DNA of 64,000 nt from VXPQ01 sp965223485 (GCA_965223485.1 OZ244993.1:1674001-1738000), one strand, 5' to 3'; numbered from the stretch's first letter, positions 50,771-59,979 are shown. The notes: generated from the sequence alone by a model not told the origin. Translations and numbers: made by a program.

Positions 50771-50799
50771 TTGACAACTTATTTTTTTTAGGTTACACT
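50771..50799 (+). promoter_or_regulatory. Promoter of the AT-rich lipoprotein gene
   Basis: TTGACA (50771-50776) and TACACT (50794-50799) with a 17-bp T-rich spacer. The leader to the ATG at 50889 is about 80 nt and contains two TGAATGCA repeats (about 50799 and 50840). Confidence 0.75.
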
Positions 50800-50888
50800 G
50801 AATGCATCGGGGTGTGACTCACTTTCGTCCGGTTACTCCTGAATGCACCGCACACTAACTGTTAATTGAACAAATCCGAGACAATACC

Positions 50889-51923
50889 ATGATCCGTGTA
50901 TCTTCCCCCCTGCTTTTTGTTCTGAAACTGACTGCATTTTTGCTAATAGTCATTGGTCTTGCAGCCTGCGAAACTCGTGGTGATGCGGACGTTTTAGGAT
51001 ATGGCCCCGATGGTAATATCATTGAAGGAGAAGTCATTGACCAATCTGTTCACCCCGTTCTTGATTCCGAAAACAATAGATTGGTATTCAAGAATCAGGA
51101 ACAATTCGACGATTTTATGCAGGGAATGAGCAAGGTATATACTAATGATGTAGGGCTTGACATATTGGAAAACGAATTGGGCTTTCGTTCTTTTCGGCGT
51201 CATATCAATGATTTAAGAACGAAGCTTGATGAATACCCGCATAATGATTCATTGACGTATTTTGAAGAGTATCATAAAATCGAGGCGCTTGATACAGTCT
51301 CGGATCCTGCAATCGCCACGATATTGAATCCGGAAGGCGAAGTACAAATTGGAGAAACCATACATAAGGTCGGCAAAAATTTTGTTCATAGTGTAGATAA
51401 TGAGCATAAGGAGTTGCTTGAACATATAGATAATTTTAGTAACATATCCTATAAAAATGAACATGTAGATGTATTTCGAATTGAAAGACAATCCAACACC
51501 TTTTCATTGAATAAAATTGAAGGTGAAGTGACATCAAGGTGTGAAAAAAAATATAATTCCAGGAAATATAGAATCAATGGTAAATCATGGATAGAATCTT
51601 TTTCTTTTGTCGCATCTGCTGGGACCGAAACACGTCATTACAAAAGGAAAAATATATTTGGAAAATATTCAAGAAGGAACGTTAACGAGATCAAAGTTAC
51701 CACTACGGTAAACTTATATCATAGCAATACAAATGGAACTGAATATCATCAACATACTAATTTAGTTATTGATGGAACAAACCTAAGCAAAGTTTATAGA
51801 CATTTTATTAGCGGAGCGTATGCTAATTATGGAATTACGGGCTCCATATACTCTACTCATTATGTTAAACGAGGCGATAATGGGGCGACGGCAAGTTGTA
51901 CCACGGGAGTTTATCATCAATAA
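50889..51923 (+). CDS. AT-rich lipoprotein of unknown function
   Basis: A 344-residue lipoprotein: a signal segment (LLFVLKLTAFLLIVIGL) ends in the lipobox LAAC, with the cysteine at position 27. The body is polar and rich in Asn, His, Lys and Tyr. A block PEGEVQIGETIHKVGKNFVH resembles a segment seen in many uncharacterised secreted Bacteroidota proteins. The C-terminal part (VTTTVNLYHSNTNGTEYHQH, ISGAYANYGITGSIYSTHYV) looks beta-rich. Codon usage is AT-rich unlike its neighbours. Before the IS insertion its stop lay about 17 bp from the TonB-receptor start, so it may originally have belonged to the receptor operon. Confidence 0.75.
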   Translation: MIRVSSPLLFVLKLTAFLLIVIGLAACETRGDADVLGYGPDGNIIEGEVIDQSVHPVLDSENNRLVFKNQEQFDDFMQGMSKVYTNDVGLDILENELGFRSFRRHINDLRTKLDEYPHNDSLTYFEEYHKIEALDTVSDPAIATILNPEGEVQIGETIHKVGKNFVHSVDNEHKELLEHIDNFSNISYKNEHVDVFRIERQSNTFSLNKIEGEVTSRCEKKYNSRKYRINGKSWIESFSFVASAGTETRHYKRKNIFGKYSRRNVNEIKVTTTVNLYHSNTNGTEYHQHTNLVIDGTNLSKVYRHFISGAYANYGITGSIYSTHYVKRGDNGATASCTTGVYHQ

Positions 51924-51939
51924 TTTTACAAACTTGGTA

Positions 51940-53162
51940 TGTACAAGTTTAGTATTTACCCGACACATGGGGTCTCCGTCGTGTGATCAGGCGGCTTGTT
52001 TTCGGGTCTCTTTTTCTTCGATTGGAACGACGGGCGGCAGCTTCTTTTTTCCGAGGGCTTCGCGCAGCGCCTGGGCCGGCGTGCGGCCCTTGAGGCGGTA
52101 GCCCTGGTGGCTGCGCTTGAGGTTGTAGTACGCAAGATACTCGTCAAGGTCCCGTTGAATCTCCTCGGGCGTCTCGTACCACTTCTCCCGGCCCTTGACG
52201 CGGAAGCATTCGTCGAGCAGAGTGCGGTTCATGCGCTCGACGAAGCCGTTGGTTCTCGGACTGCGCACCTTCGTCGTGCGGTGCTCTATGTCGTGCAGCG
52301 CAAGCATCAGTTCGTAGGGATGGCTCTCGGGTTTTCCGCAGAACTCTCGACCGTTATCGGTCAGGATAGCCTTGACCTCTACCCCGAGGGCCTCGTAGAA
52401 GGGCAGCACGCGATCGTAGAGCAGTTCGGCGGCGGTTACAGGCATCTTCGAGGTGTAGACCTTGGCGAAGGCCAAAGAGCAGAAGGCGTCTACGACGACC
52501 TGTACGTAGACCTTGCCTACTCCCTTGAGGGTTCCCCAGTAGAAAGTGTCCTGATTGAGGAGTTCTCCAGGGGCGCTGACCTCTATATGGCGCATGCGAA
52601 AGTCGCAGGAATGCTTCTCGAGCAAGCGTATCTGTTCTTCGCTGAGCAGGATCGTCTCGCCTTGCGCCTGTTTTTCCAGCCGCAGAAGTCGCTGGCTGCG
52701 ATGCGCGAGATCGTGCCTTAGCCAGACCCCGCGTACGCCTGTGGAACTTACGTTGACTCCCTTCAGCCGCAATTCGTTTGCGACGCGCTGCGCCCCCCAA
52801 GTCGGGCGATCAAGGCACAAGGCCAGTATCTCTTCCTCGATCTCCGGGGCCACACGGTTCGGATGCGGACCCCTCGGACCGCGTTTCTTTTCCACGAGCG
52901 CAGCGACTCCTCCTACCTGAAAGGCGCGGCGCACCTCGTAGAACGTGTCGCGGTGGTAGCCCATGATCTGGCAGGCCTTCGATACGTTGCCGAGCTCCTC
53001 GGCCAGTTGAAGCAAGGACAGTTTGCGTTTCGTACCTTCTGTAATGGTGGGCATCGGATGTCTCCTTTGGGATTGGTTCTTTGGAAAAACCCAATCTACG
53101 GGAGACCCCGGTGTCCGCCCTCGTTTTTGGGCGAACTGTCGGATAAATACTAAACTACTTCA
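51940..53162 (-). mobile_element. IS481-family insertion sequence, complete, 1,223 bp
   Basis: Imperfect 26-bp terminal inverted repeats start TGTACAAGTTTAGTATTTAC on the left and TGAAGTAGTTTAGTATTTAT on the complementary strand of the right (22 of 26 identical), with 5'-TG...CA-3' ends as usual for the family. The target duplication is CTTGGTA at 51933-51939 and 53163-53169; the match can be stretched to ACTTGGTATG depending on where the ends are placed. One transposase gene fills the element. Intact ends, intact gene and identical target copies indicate a recent insertion. The right end abuts the start codon of the TonB-dependent receptor. Confidence 0.92.
51987..53054 (-). CDS. IS481-family transposase
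   Basis: A 355-residue DDE transposase. An N-terminal helix-turn-helix region (KLSLLQLAEELGNVSKACQI) is followed by the rve catalytic core with the three acidic residues in GELLNQDTFYWGTL, KAILTDNGREFCG and RSPRTNGFVERMNRTLLDEC, then the family tail YNLKRSHQGYRLKGRTPAQA. The start has AAAGGAG at the right distance. No frameshift or stop interrupts it, so it should be active. Confidence 0.95.
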   Translation of the reverse strand: MPTITEGTKRKLSLLQLAEELGNVSKACQIMGYHRDTFYEVRRAFQVGGVAALVEKKRGPRGPHPNRVAPEIEEEILALCLDRPTWGAQRVANELRLKGVNVSSTGVRGVWLRHDLAHRSQRLLRLEKQAQGETILLSEEQIRLLEKHSCDFRMRHIEVSAPGELLNQDTFYWGTLKGVGKVYVQVVVDAFCSLAFAKVYTSKMPVTAAELLYDRVLPFYEALGVEVKAILTDNGREFCGKPESHPYELMLALHDIEHRTTKVRSPRTNGFVERMNRTLLDECFRVKGREKWYETPEEIQRDLDEYLAYYNLKRSHQGYRLKGRTPAQALREALGKKKLPPVVPIEEKETRKQAA

Positions 53163-53168
53163 CTTGGT

Positions 53169-55532
53169 ATGATGAAATATTTTGATAGAGCGACCATTAT
53201 TTTTTGTATTCTATTGTTACCTTTCCACGTAGCCGCTGGTCAGTCCCGGACGATCAGCGGCTACGTGGAGGACGCTTCGAGCGGCGAACGGCTTCAAAGC
53301 GTGGCCATCGGCGTTCCGGCGCTTTCCGTCGGGACCGTAAGCAACCGGTACGGTTTCTACAGCCTTACCGTCCAGGCAGATTCTCTCACGCTTCTGTTCT
53401 CGCATGTTGGATACGAATCGGCGTCGTATCCGCTCGTTCTCGTTGCCGATACGACGATAGACGCGGCCCTGGCGCCGCGCACGATCGAATTGGCCGGGGT
53501 GGAAGTGACGGCCCGGCAGGAGGGGCCTGTGCAGCCGGGATGGCATGAAGTGTCGCTGGAGCAGGTCAAGACGCTGCCGGTCCTGCTTGGCGAGGTGGAT
53601 ATCCAGAAGACGCTCCAGTTGTTGCCCGGGGTGCAGGGAGGCGTGGAGGGAAGCAGCGGGATGCACGTACGGGGCGGCGGGTTGGGTCAGAACCTGATCC
53701 TTCTGGATGGACTTCCCCTGTACAACCCCAATCACCTGTTCGGTTTTCTGAGTGCTTTCAATGCGAGCGCCATGAAACATGTGGAGTTGATCAAGGGCGG
53801 GTTTCCTGCGCGGTACGGGGGGCGGATATCGTCGGTGCTGAATCTCACGATGAAGGAAGGCAATCTGAAGGAATTCGCCGGGGAGGCGTCGATAGGCATT
53901 CTGTCTTCTCAGGTCGTGCTGGAAGGCCCCCTGAAGAAGGATCGCGCCTCGTTCCTGTTTGCCGCTCGCAGGACCTATCTTGAGCCGATACTCGCTCTGG
54001 CGCGCGTGTTCCGGGACGAGCCTCCCGCGGATCGTACGAGATACTTTTTCCATGACGCCAACCTGAAGGTCAATTATATCCTGTCGAGGCGGGATCGACT
54101 CTACGTGAGCGCGCACACCGCCCAGGACGGGTGGCGCAGCCGGGAAGATTTTCCGAATGACCAGACCGAGCGAGATCGCCTCGACTGGTTCGGTCATCTT
54201 GCGTCTCTTCGCTGGAACAGGACCCTTGGAAGCCGTGCGTTTGCGAATACGCTGGTCGGGATTACGAATTATCGTTTCGAACAGCGTTTCAACGAGGTGG
54301 CAGAGATCACGTCCGGGGAAGGAGATTACGAGGAGGTGTACGAAGGAGCGTACTTTTCGACCATTCGCGATCTGACGGCCAAAACGGATATTGAATACCT
54401 GCCCAATCCCCGGCATTACATTCGTTTCGGTCTTGAAGGCACCCTGCATCTTTTCACTCCCGGCGCCGTGGAGACGACGTTCGAAGCGCCAGGGAAACCG
54501 CCTGTTAGAGTAGAGAGGAAACCCGCCGGGACCATCCGGTCGCAGGAAGTTGCGCTGTACGTCGAGGACGATCTGGATATTCCCGGATTCCTCCAACTGA
54601 ATCCCGGCGTACGCCTTTCAACCTATTTTGTCGAAGGGCAGACGCACCGCTTCTTCGAGCCGCGCCTCGGCATACGCCGAGGCGTATCGAGGCAAACGAT
54701 GCTGCATGCCTCGTACACGGCCATGCAGCAATATGTGCACCTTTTGCAGGGCAATGGATTCGACGGCCTGACCGTGGATTTGTGGCTTCCGCTTGCGGCA
54801 GGCGCCCGGCCGCAGCGCGCGCGTCAGGCAACGGCGGGCGCGACGCACGCATTTCCAGAGGCCGGATACGACGTATCCCTTGAAGGATATTACAAATGGA
54901 TGACCGGACTTATCCAGTACAAGGGGGGCGTACCCGCTATCGAATCGGCGTATTCGGAGTGGCCCGACTTGGTCGAGAGCGGGGACGGATGGTCCTACGG
55001 GGCTGAAGTCCTTGTTCGGAAAACGCAGGGGCGCCTGACCGGGTGGGTGGCCTACACCTGGGCGCGGACGACCGGACAATTCGAGAACCTGAATGGGGGG
55101 AAATCTTTTCCGGACCGCTATGACCGGCGCCACGACATTGCCGTGGTTGCGCAGCATCGTCTGACCTCTGCGATAGATATCTCCGCCAACTGGGTCTTCG
55201 GGAGCGGGTACGCCATCTGGTTGCCGAGTGCCCAGTATTATAGCCTGTATGTGCAGAATACGTTTAATACATCGGTGGAGCCCGCCGTGCTTCATTACGG
55301 CCCCCGGAATGCATCGCGTTTGCCCGCTTATCATCGACTCGACGTGTCGGTTCGTTTTCGCAAGAACATGCGATGGGGAGAGCAAACCTTTGTGGTAGGA
55401 ACCTGGAATACCTACAACAAAAAAAATCCCTTTCAGTTAGAGATTGACTCTCCCTATATCGACGCGGGCAAGTTTCGTCAATACACGCTGTTCCCACTGC
55501 TGCCTTTTTTGGCTTACCAGGTAAAATTCTGA
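53169..55532 (+). CDS. TonB-dependent receptor with a carboxypeptidase-like N-domain
   Basis: A 787-residue outer-membrane importer. After a signal peptide (about 1-24) comes a CarboxypepD_reg-like domain (RTISGYVEDASSGERLQSVA, about 27-110), the plug domain (LPGVQGGVEGSSGMHVRGGG, LILLDGLPLYNPNHLFG) and a long beta-barrel ending in LLPFLAYQVKF. This layout is common for receptors paired with DUF4249 lipoproteins, as here (gene begins 6 bp downstream). The start codon directly follows the right end of the IS481 element and has no recognisable ribosome site, so expression is likely altered or depends on the element. Cargo unknown. Confidence 0.92.
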   Translation: MMKYFDRATIIFCILLLPFHVAAGQSRTISGYVEDASSGERLQSVAIGVPALSVGTVSNRYGFYSLTVQADSLTLLFSHVGYESASYPLVLVADTTIDAALAPRTIELAGVEVTARQEGPVQPGWHEVSLEQVKTLPVLLGEVDIQKTLQLLPGVQGGVEGSSGMHVRGGGLGQNLILLDGLPLYNPNHLFGFLSAFNASAMKHVELIKGGFPARYGGRISSVLNLTMKEGNLKEFAGEASIGILSSQVVLEGPLKKDRASFLFAARRTYLEPILALARVFRDEPPADRTRYFFHDANLKVNYILSRRDRLYVSAHTAQDGWRSREDFPNDQTERDRLDWFGHLASLRWNRTLGSRAFANTLVGITNYRFEQRFNEVAEITSGEGDYEEVYEGAYFSTIRDLTAKTDIEYLPNPRHYIRFGLEGTLHLFTPGAVETTFEAPGKPPVRVERKPAGTIRSQEVALYVEDDLDIPGFLQLNPGVRLSTYFVEGQTHRFFEPRLGIRRGVSRQTMLHASYTAMQQYVHLLQGNGFDGLTVDLWLPLAAGARPQRARQATAGATHAFPEAGYDVSLEGYYKWMTGLIQYKGGVPAIESAYSEWPDLVESGDGWSYGAEVLVRKTQGRLTGWVAYTWARTTGQFENLNGGKSFPDRYDRRHDIAVVAQHRLTSAIDISANWVFGSGYAIWLPSAQYYSLYVQNTFNTSVEPAVLHYGPRNASRLPAYHRLDVSVRFRKNMRWGEQTFVVGTWNTYNKKNPFQLEIDSPYIDAGKFRQYTLFPLLPFLAYQVKF

Positions 55533-55538
55533 GTCCTC

Positions 55539-56510
55539 ATGCGAACGCTTTGCATCGCGGTCATGTTATGTGCGCTCAGTGCTTGCGAGAGCATCATTGA
55601 GTTGGAAACTCCTTTCGAAGAACATAAGATTCTTGCCCATAGTTTTTTTACGCCGGACAGCGTCTGGGTCGTTAATCTAAATATCAGTACGCATACAAGC
55701 GGCTCCCCCGCTGTTACGTTATTGTCGGGGGATACACGCCAGACGGTCGTGGTTATTGCAGACGATCAGGGAGACGCGGATACGCTCCGGGAATCCCCCG
55801 AAAAAAGAACCGTGGGAATCAATTATCGATCCGTGCGCGGTATGCGTCCGCGCCCCGGGGTAACCTATACGCTGCGCGTGGAAATGCCCGGTTTCATAGA
55901 CAGTCAGACGTTATCGCCGCCCCCGCCTGTCGAAGCTTCGGCGCAGCTCCCGAAACGGGTGTCTATGCAAAACATTGCTTATTCGAACGATAACGGAACC
56001 TCTTTGCTACGCTTCTCGATAGAGGACCCCCCGGGGGCGAATTATTACCGCCTCGAGCTTTTTCAGGTCGACCCCGAGGATGGTGAGGATGTTTTTAATT
56101 ATAGAGAAGTTGATTTCCGTAGCACCGACCCTTCTTTTCGTTTTCATTATGGCGAGGTGGGCGATTTGGAACAACGCGAAGAAATAGATTTCGATTTTTA
56201 TGGGCACGCCGTTTTTTCGGATGCGCTTTTCGACGGAACGTCGCACGATATCGAAATCGCCTTCGAACCGTATACCTATCCGGAATTCGAACCACAATTT
56301 CTGGTGGTTCTTTCGACCCTGTCCTATGATTTTTTCATGTATCATCATACGTTGGATCGACACAGGGATGCAGACATCGGTTCTGACTATGCCCCTGAAG
56401 TCTTTCCTATCCCCGTATACACCAACATAAAGAACGGATACGGGATATTCGCCGGGTACGTGAGCGATACGTACCGGTTCGATCAGGACGGGAACGAGTG
56501 GGGTGAGTAG
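55539..56510 (+). CDS. DUF4249 lipoprotein, receptor partner
   Basis: A 323-residue lipoprotein. MRTLCIAVMLCALSACESII gives the lipobox LSAC with the cysteine at position 16. DUF4249 features are ELETPFEEHKILAHSFFTPD near the N-terminus, a middle YRLELFQVDPEDGEDVFNY and the C-terminal PIPVYTNIKNGYGIFAGYVS. Members are encoded next to TonB-dependent receptors and are thought to be surface partners that help ligand capture. It shares a transcript with the receptor upstream. Confidence 0.88.
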   Translation: MRTLCIAVMLCALSACESIIELETPFEEHKILAHSFFTPDSVWVVNLNISTHTSGSPAVTLLSGDTRQTVVVIADDQGDADTLRESPEKRTVGINYRSVRGMRPRPGVTYTLRVEMPGFIDSQTLSPPPPVEASAQLPKRVSMQNIAYSNDNGTSLLRFSIEDPPGANYYRLELFQVDPEDGEDVFNYREVDFRSTDPSFRFHYGEVGDLEQREEIDFDFYGHAVFSDALFDGTSHDIEIAFEPYTYPEFEPQFLVVLSTLSYDFFMYHHTLDRHRDADIGSDYAPEVFPIPVYTNIKNGYGIFAGYVSDTYRFDQDGNEWGE

Positions 56511-56547
56511 CGAAGACGGGGGAGTATTTTTCAAATTTTCTGCATTG

Positions 56548-57720
56548 TCATTCGGGCGGTATGGACGGCAGTTCGTTATTCGGATCGGGCGGCGTGTCCG
56601 GTGCCTTGTCGAGATAGCGCCCCAGGTCTCCCTCGACCGCTTGCGCAGCCCGCTTTTGTATCGTCATCCGTGACGCCTCCTCCACCGTCATCCGCGACGC
56701 CTCGTCCACCCGCACCGTACACGGGCGCCCGTCGGCGGTTTTGGCGGGCATTTCCGCGATCCAGCCTTCGCCTTCAGAGGTCAAGCAGATGTTGTCCGCC
56801 AGGGAGCCTGGCAGTTCCTCCAGGGATGTTGCCCAGTGTCTGTGCGCCTTGAAGAAGGCCCGCTGCGCATAGTACACGGCCATGAGCGCCTCGCGCGCCG
56901 GGAAGGTCGGATCCGGCCGGAACGCAGTTTCTCCGGGCCGCGCCCGCGTGAACTGCACGAAGCCCCAGCGTTCGGGACGGTGCATGTCCACTACGCCCTG
57001 CGGGGACCAGACCCAGTTGTCCTCCGGCGTATCGGGTTTTTTTCGGTACGCGCCTTCGTGGATTTCGTGCCGCCACTGGACCCGGGAGAAGTTCATTCGC
57101 CACTGTGCGCCTTCTTCGGGGGGCGTGCCTCCCTGCGGAGCGTAGGGCGCCAGACCGCGCCACGGGATGGCGATCTCCACGGACCAGTATGTATCCGTGT
57201 CGTGCGGCGCATTGAGGGTGCCCTCTACGTATACCGCCGAGCGCAGCCCTGCGATGGGCGCCGGGGACACGGGAGGTCCCCCGTCGCGGTACGGTTTTTC
57301 CAGCGCCAGTTGCCAGCGCGTGTTCAGCGCATTGACCTCCATTTCCCAGTACCTGTGGTGGTCGCCGTCCGGGTCGATGAACACCTCGAAATCGTTGTCC
57401 CGGAAGATCACGCTGTTCGGCTCGGTGAGCGATCCCCATACGTGCGTTTCTTCGAGGCGGGCAGCGATGTACAGGCAGGCGTCGTCCCAGCGCATCGCCA
57501 TGCGTGTTTGCTGTCGCGGTGCGGCCTTGCGGTCTCCCTCGATGTCCGTAAAGGCCTCGCTCCAGGGGGCCTCTCGCCAGAGCGCCTTGTCCAGTTTTCC
57601 GTCTATGCGCGGGGCGTCTTCGACAAAATGGCACACGTAGTGCCGGGGGACGATATCCGCCATCTGCTCCCACGACGCCGCGTCGAGGTCTTTGGGAAGG
57701 TCCCATGCAGGTTCGGTCAT
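56548..57720 (-). CDS. Carbohydrate-binding family 9-like protein
   Basis: A 390-residue protein without a signal peptide. The CBM9-like domain begins at about residue 28: VCHFVEDAPRIDGKLDKALW, then MAMRWDDACLYIAARLEETH, DNDFEVFIDPDGDHHRYWEM and TYWSVEIAIPWRGLAPYAPQ. The C-terminal part carries a helical segment EALMAVYYAQRAFFKAHRHW. Standalone CBM9-like proteins of this length are common near sugar-related oxidoreductases, as here. A binding or, less likely, a hydrolytic role on glycans is inferred. It is 42 bp downstream of the truncated Gfo/Idh/MocA gene. Confidence 0.82.
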   Translation of the reverse strand: MTEPAWDLPKDLDAASWEQMADIVPRHYVCHFVEDAPRIDGKLDKALWREAPWSEAFTDIEGDRKAAPRQQTRMAMRWDDACLYIAARLEETHVWGSLTEPNSVIFRDNDFEVFIDPDGDHHRYWEMEVNALNTRWQLALEKPYRDGGPPVSPAPIAGLRSAVYVEGTLNAPHDTDTYWSVEIAIPWRGLAPYAPQGGTPPEEGAQWRMNFSRVQWRHEIHEGAYRKKPDTPEDNWVWSPQGVVDMHRPERWGFVQFTRARPGETAFRPDPTFPAREALMAVYYAQRAFFKAHRHWATSLEELPGSLADNICLTSEGEGWIAEMPAKTADGRPCTVRVDEASRMTVEEASRMTIQKRAAQAVEGDLGRYLDKAPDTPPDPNNELPSIPPE

Positions 57721-57762
57721 GACACGTTGCGAGCGGATGCGTAAGGAATGGCGTACGTATAC

Positions 57763-58677
57763 CTACACTTTTTCCGGATCCGGATGCACCCACGGGGCGC
57801 GGTAGGGCCGGGCCAGCAGGGCGTTGGCCTCCTCGTCACCGACGACCCGGCCTGCGGCGGCGTCCCATTCGAGGGTCCGGCCCAGGGCCATGGAAATGTT
57901 CGCAAGAATGCAGGAGGCTGCCGAGATATGGCCTTCCTCGATGTCCGCTACCGGCCGGGATCGTTGTTCGATCGCATCCAGAAAGTCGACCATGTGCCCC
58001 CGGATCGCGGAAGCCACATGCCGCTCGAGGTCCTGCTCCGTGCGGTCCTCCGGGTAGCGGTCGTACTCGTACAGGGCCTCGCCGCGTTCCGGTTTTTCGT
58101 CCCCACGCGGAATGAAGTCGTACGAATGTACGCTCAACTTGAGCGTGCCGTGTTCGCCGTACAGGGTCGCCCCCCAGGGATATTCCGGATCGGCGGCGTG
58201 CCCCCAGGCCCTGTGCTGCCACAGGATCGGCAGTTCGTCGTATTCGAAGGTGGCAGTCTGGGTGTCCGGCGTGGTGGCGATGCTGTCGGTATCCACCAGA
58301 ATCCCTCCGGTGGATGTGATGCGTTTCGGCCACCCGAGGTCGAGCATCCAGCGCACCGTGTCGAGCATATGCACGCACATGTCGCCGATGATGCCGTTGC
58401 TGTATTCCATGAAGTTGCGCCATCCGTGCGGATGGACGATCTCATTGAATGGTATTTTGGGCGCCGGCCCGGCCCACATTTCGTAGTCCAGTGCATCCGG
58501 GGGCGCGATCGCCGGGGGGTTCCGGCACGTTTCGCGGGGAAAGATAGGCCACCGGACCGGGCCTGCGCCACTTTCTTTCGCACGATACCCTGTGCGGGAT
58601 GGCATCCGGAACCGATCCGCAGGTCGTGCTTCCATATGCTTTCTTTCGGAATGATTATTCATGAGCTCAGGCGACAT
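57763..58677 (-). pseudogene. Gfo/Idh/MocA oxidoreductase lacking its NAD-binding domain
   Basis: The 304-residue frame contains the C-terminal half of a Gfo/Idh/MocA enzyme: ALDYEMWAGPAPKIPFNEIV, HGWRNFMEYSNGIIGDMCVH, MLDTVRWMLDLGWPKRITST and the tail EEGHISAASCILANISMALG. The first 60 residues do not form the expected Rossmann fold and the GxGxxG motif is absent; about 150 residues of the N-terminus are missing. The upstream DNA is occupied by the divergent MOSC gene, whose start overlaps this one, so a deletion probably joined the two. It is unlikely to be catalytically active. Confidence 0.75.
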
Positions 58678-59506
58678 GCATACAAAGGGGGCGGGAGCAT
58701 CGGCGACGGGTCGCCTTGCAGCTATCCATATCTATCCGGTCAAATCGACGCGGCGGGTGGCGCTGGAAGCCTCGGCGGTCGAACCGCAGGGGCTCCATAT
58801 GGATCGCCGGTGGATGGTCGTCGATCCGAACGGGAAATTCATGTCGCAGCGTACCGCATCCGGGCTGGCGCTGATCCGGGCGGCGGTGCGCCCGGAGGGG
58901 CTGCAGGTGCAGGCGCCGGGACAGGAGGAGTTGTTCGTTGCGCAGCCGGACGGCGCGGCGCGCAGATCCGTGGAGGTATGGGGCGATACGGTTCCCGCCG
59001 CCGAGGCGGACGGCGGGGCGCACGAATGGTTCAGCCGCTTTCTCGGAACCGAATGCCGGCTTGTTTTTCTGGACGATCCGGCAAGCCGGCCGGTCGAGAC
59101 CGGGTACGGCAAGCCCGGCGACGTCGTGAGTTTTGCGGACTCTTTTCCGGCGTTGCTCCTTTCTGAAGCTTCTCTCGAGGCGCTCAATGAGCGGCTGGAC
59201 GAGCCGGTGCCCATGCATCGTTTTCGGCCGAATCTTGTCGTGTCGGGGGTCGAGGCATTCGCTGAGGATACCTGGGATCGCGTGCGCATAGGCGAGATGC
59301 ATTTTCTTGTGGCCAAGGCATGTGCCCGCTGCGTCGTGACGACGGTCGATCAGGAGACGGGGGTGTCCGGCAAGGAACCGCTGCGGACCCTGGAGACCTT
59401 TCGCCGCGGCGAGGACGGGAAAGTGTACTTTGGCCAGAATCTCATTCCACTACACCCCGGAACCGTCCGCCGGGGCGATGTCGTACAGCCGACGTTGCGG
59501 ACGTGA
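58661..59506 (+). CDS. MOSC domain protein
   Basis: A 281-residue protein with an N-terminal MOSC_N beta-barrel (LAAIHIYPVKSTRRVALEAS, GLHMDRRWMVVDPNGKFMSQ) and a C-terminal MOSC domain with the characteristic cysteine motif AKACARCVVTTVDQETG and the block MHRFRPNLVVSG. This is the YcbX/mARC type, which binds molybdenum cofactor and reduces N-hydroxylated compounds together with an electron donor. An in-frame ATG at 58676 is an alternative start. No molybdenum-cofactor genes are adjacent. Confidence 0.92.
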   Translation: MSSGDMHTKGAGASATGRLAAIHIYPVKSTRRVALEASAVEPQGLHMDRRWMVVDPNGKFMSQRTASGLALIRAAVRPEGLQVQAPGQEELFVAQPDGAARRSVEVWGDTVPAAEADGGAHEWFSRFLGTECRLVFLDDPASRPVETGYGKPGDVVSFADSFPALLLSEASLEALNERLDEPVPMHRFRPNLVVSGVEAFAEDTWDRVRIGEMHFLVAKACARCVVTTVDQETGVSGKEPLRTLETFRRGEDGKVYFGQNLIPLHPGTVRRGDVVQPTLRT

Positions 59507-59656
59507 CGCGCTGAGCTTTGCGGACTTAATCAGAGTATCCTTATACCGACGCTGCGGCGGTAAAAGAGAGCATTTCGCCCGGACCCCGATCTGTTTCGCG
59601 CCGTACCTTACGGCTCCCCATCGCCATGTACTCACTGATTCATCTACCAGCCAGCC

Positions 59657-59956
59657 ATGTTTGTTCATTGCGTGTTTTTCCGGCTTCGAGACGATTTGAC
59701 CGCCGAGGATCGCCAGGAGTTCGACGAGGGGGTTCGGTCCCTGCTTGACATCGAAACGGTCCGCCACGGGTTTGTCGGAGCGCCTGCCGATACCCACCGC
59801 CCGGTCGTACTCCGCGATTATTCCTGTGGCCTCGTGGTCGCTTTCGACGACAAGGCGGGACATGATTTCTACCAGGACGATCCCGTACATGACCGCTTTC
59901 GCAACGAATGCAGCCACCTCTGGGAAGACGTGAAGATATACGACGTGCAGGAGTAG
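59657..59956 (+). CDS. Dabb (stress-responsive alpha/beta barrel) family protein
   Basis: A 99-residue protein of the Dabb family, a small ferredoxin-like dimer. It starts MFVHCVFFRLRDDLTAEDRQ, continues with SLLDIETVRHGFVGAPADTH, SCGLVVAFDDKAGHDFYQDD and ends VHDRFRNECSHLWEDVKIYD. Function in most bacteria is unknown; relatives include aromatic cyclases and stress proteins. Separated by 150 bp of unassigned sequence from the MOSC gene. Confidence 0.9.
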   Translation: MFVHCVFFRLRDDLTAEDRQEFDEGVRSLLDIETVRHGFVGAPADTHRPVVLRDYSCGLVVAFDDKAGHDFYQDDPVHDRFRNECSHLWEDVKIYDVQE

Positions 59957-59979
59957 CCCGCGGGGAACCGTCCGGTTCG

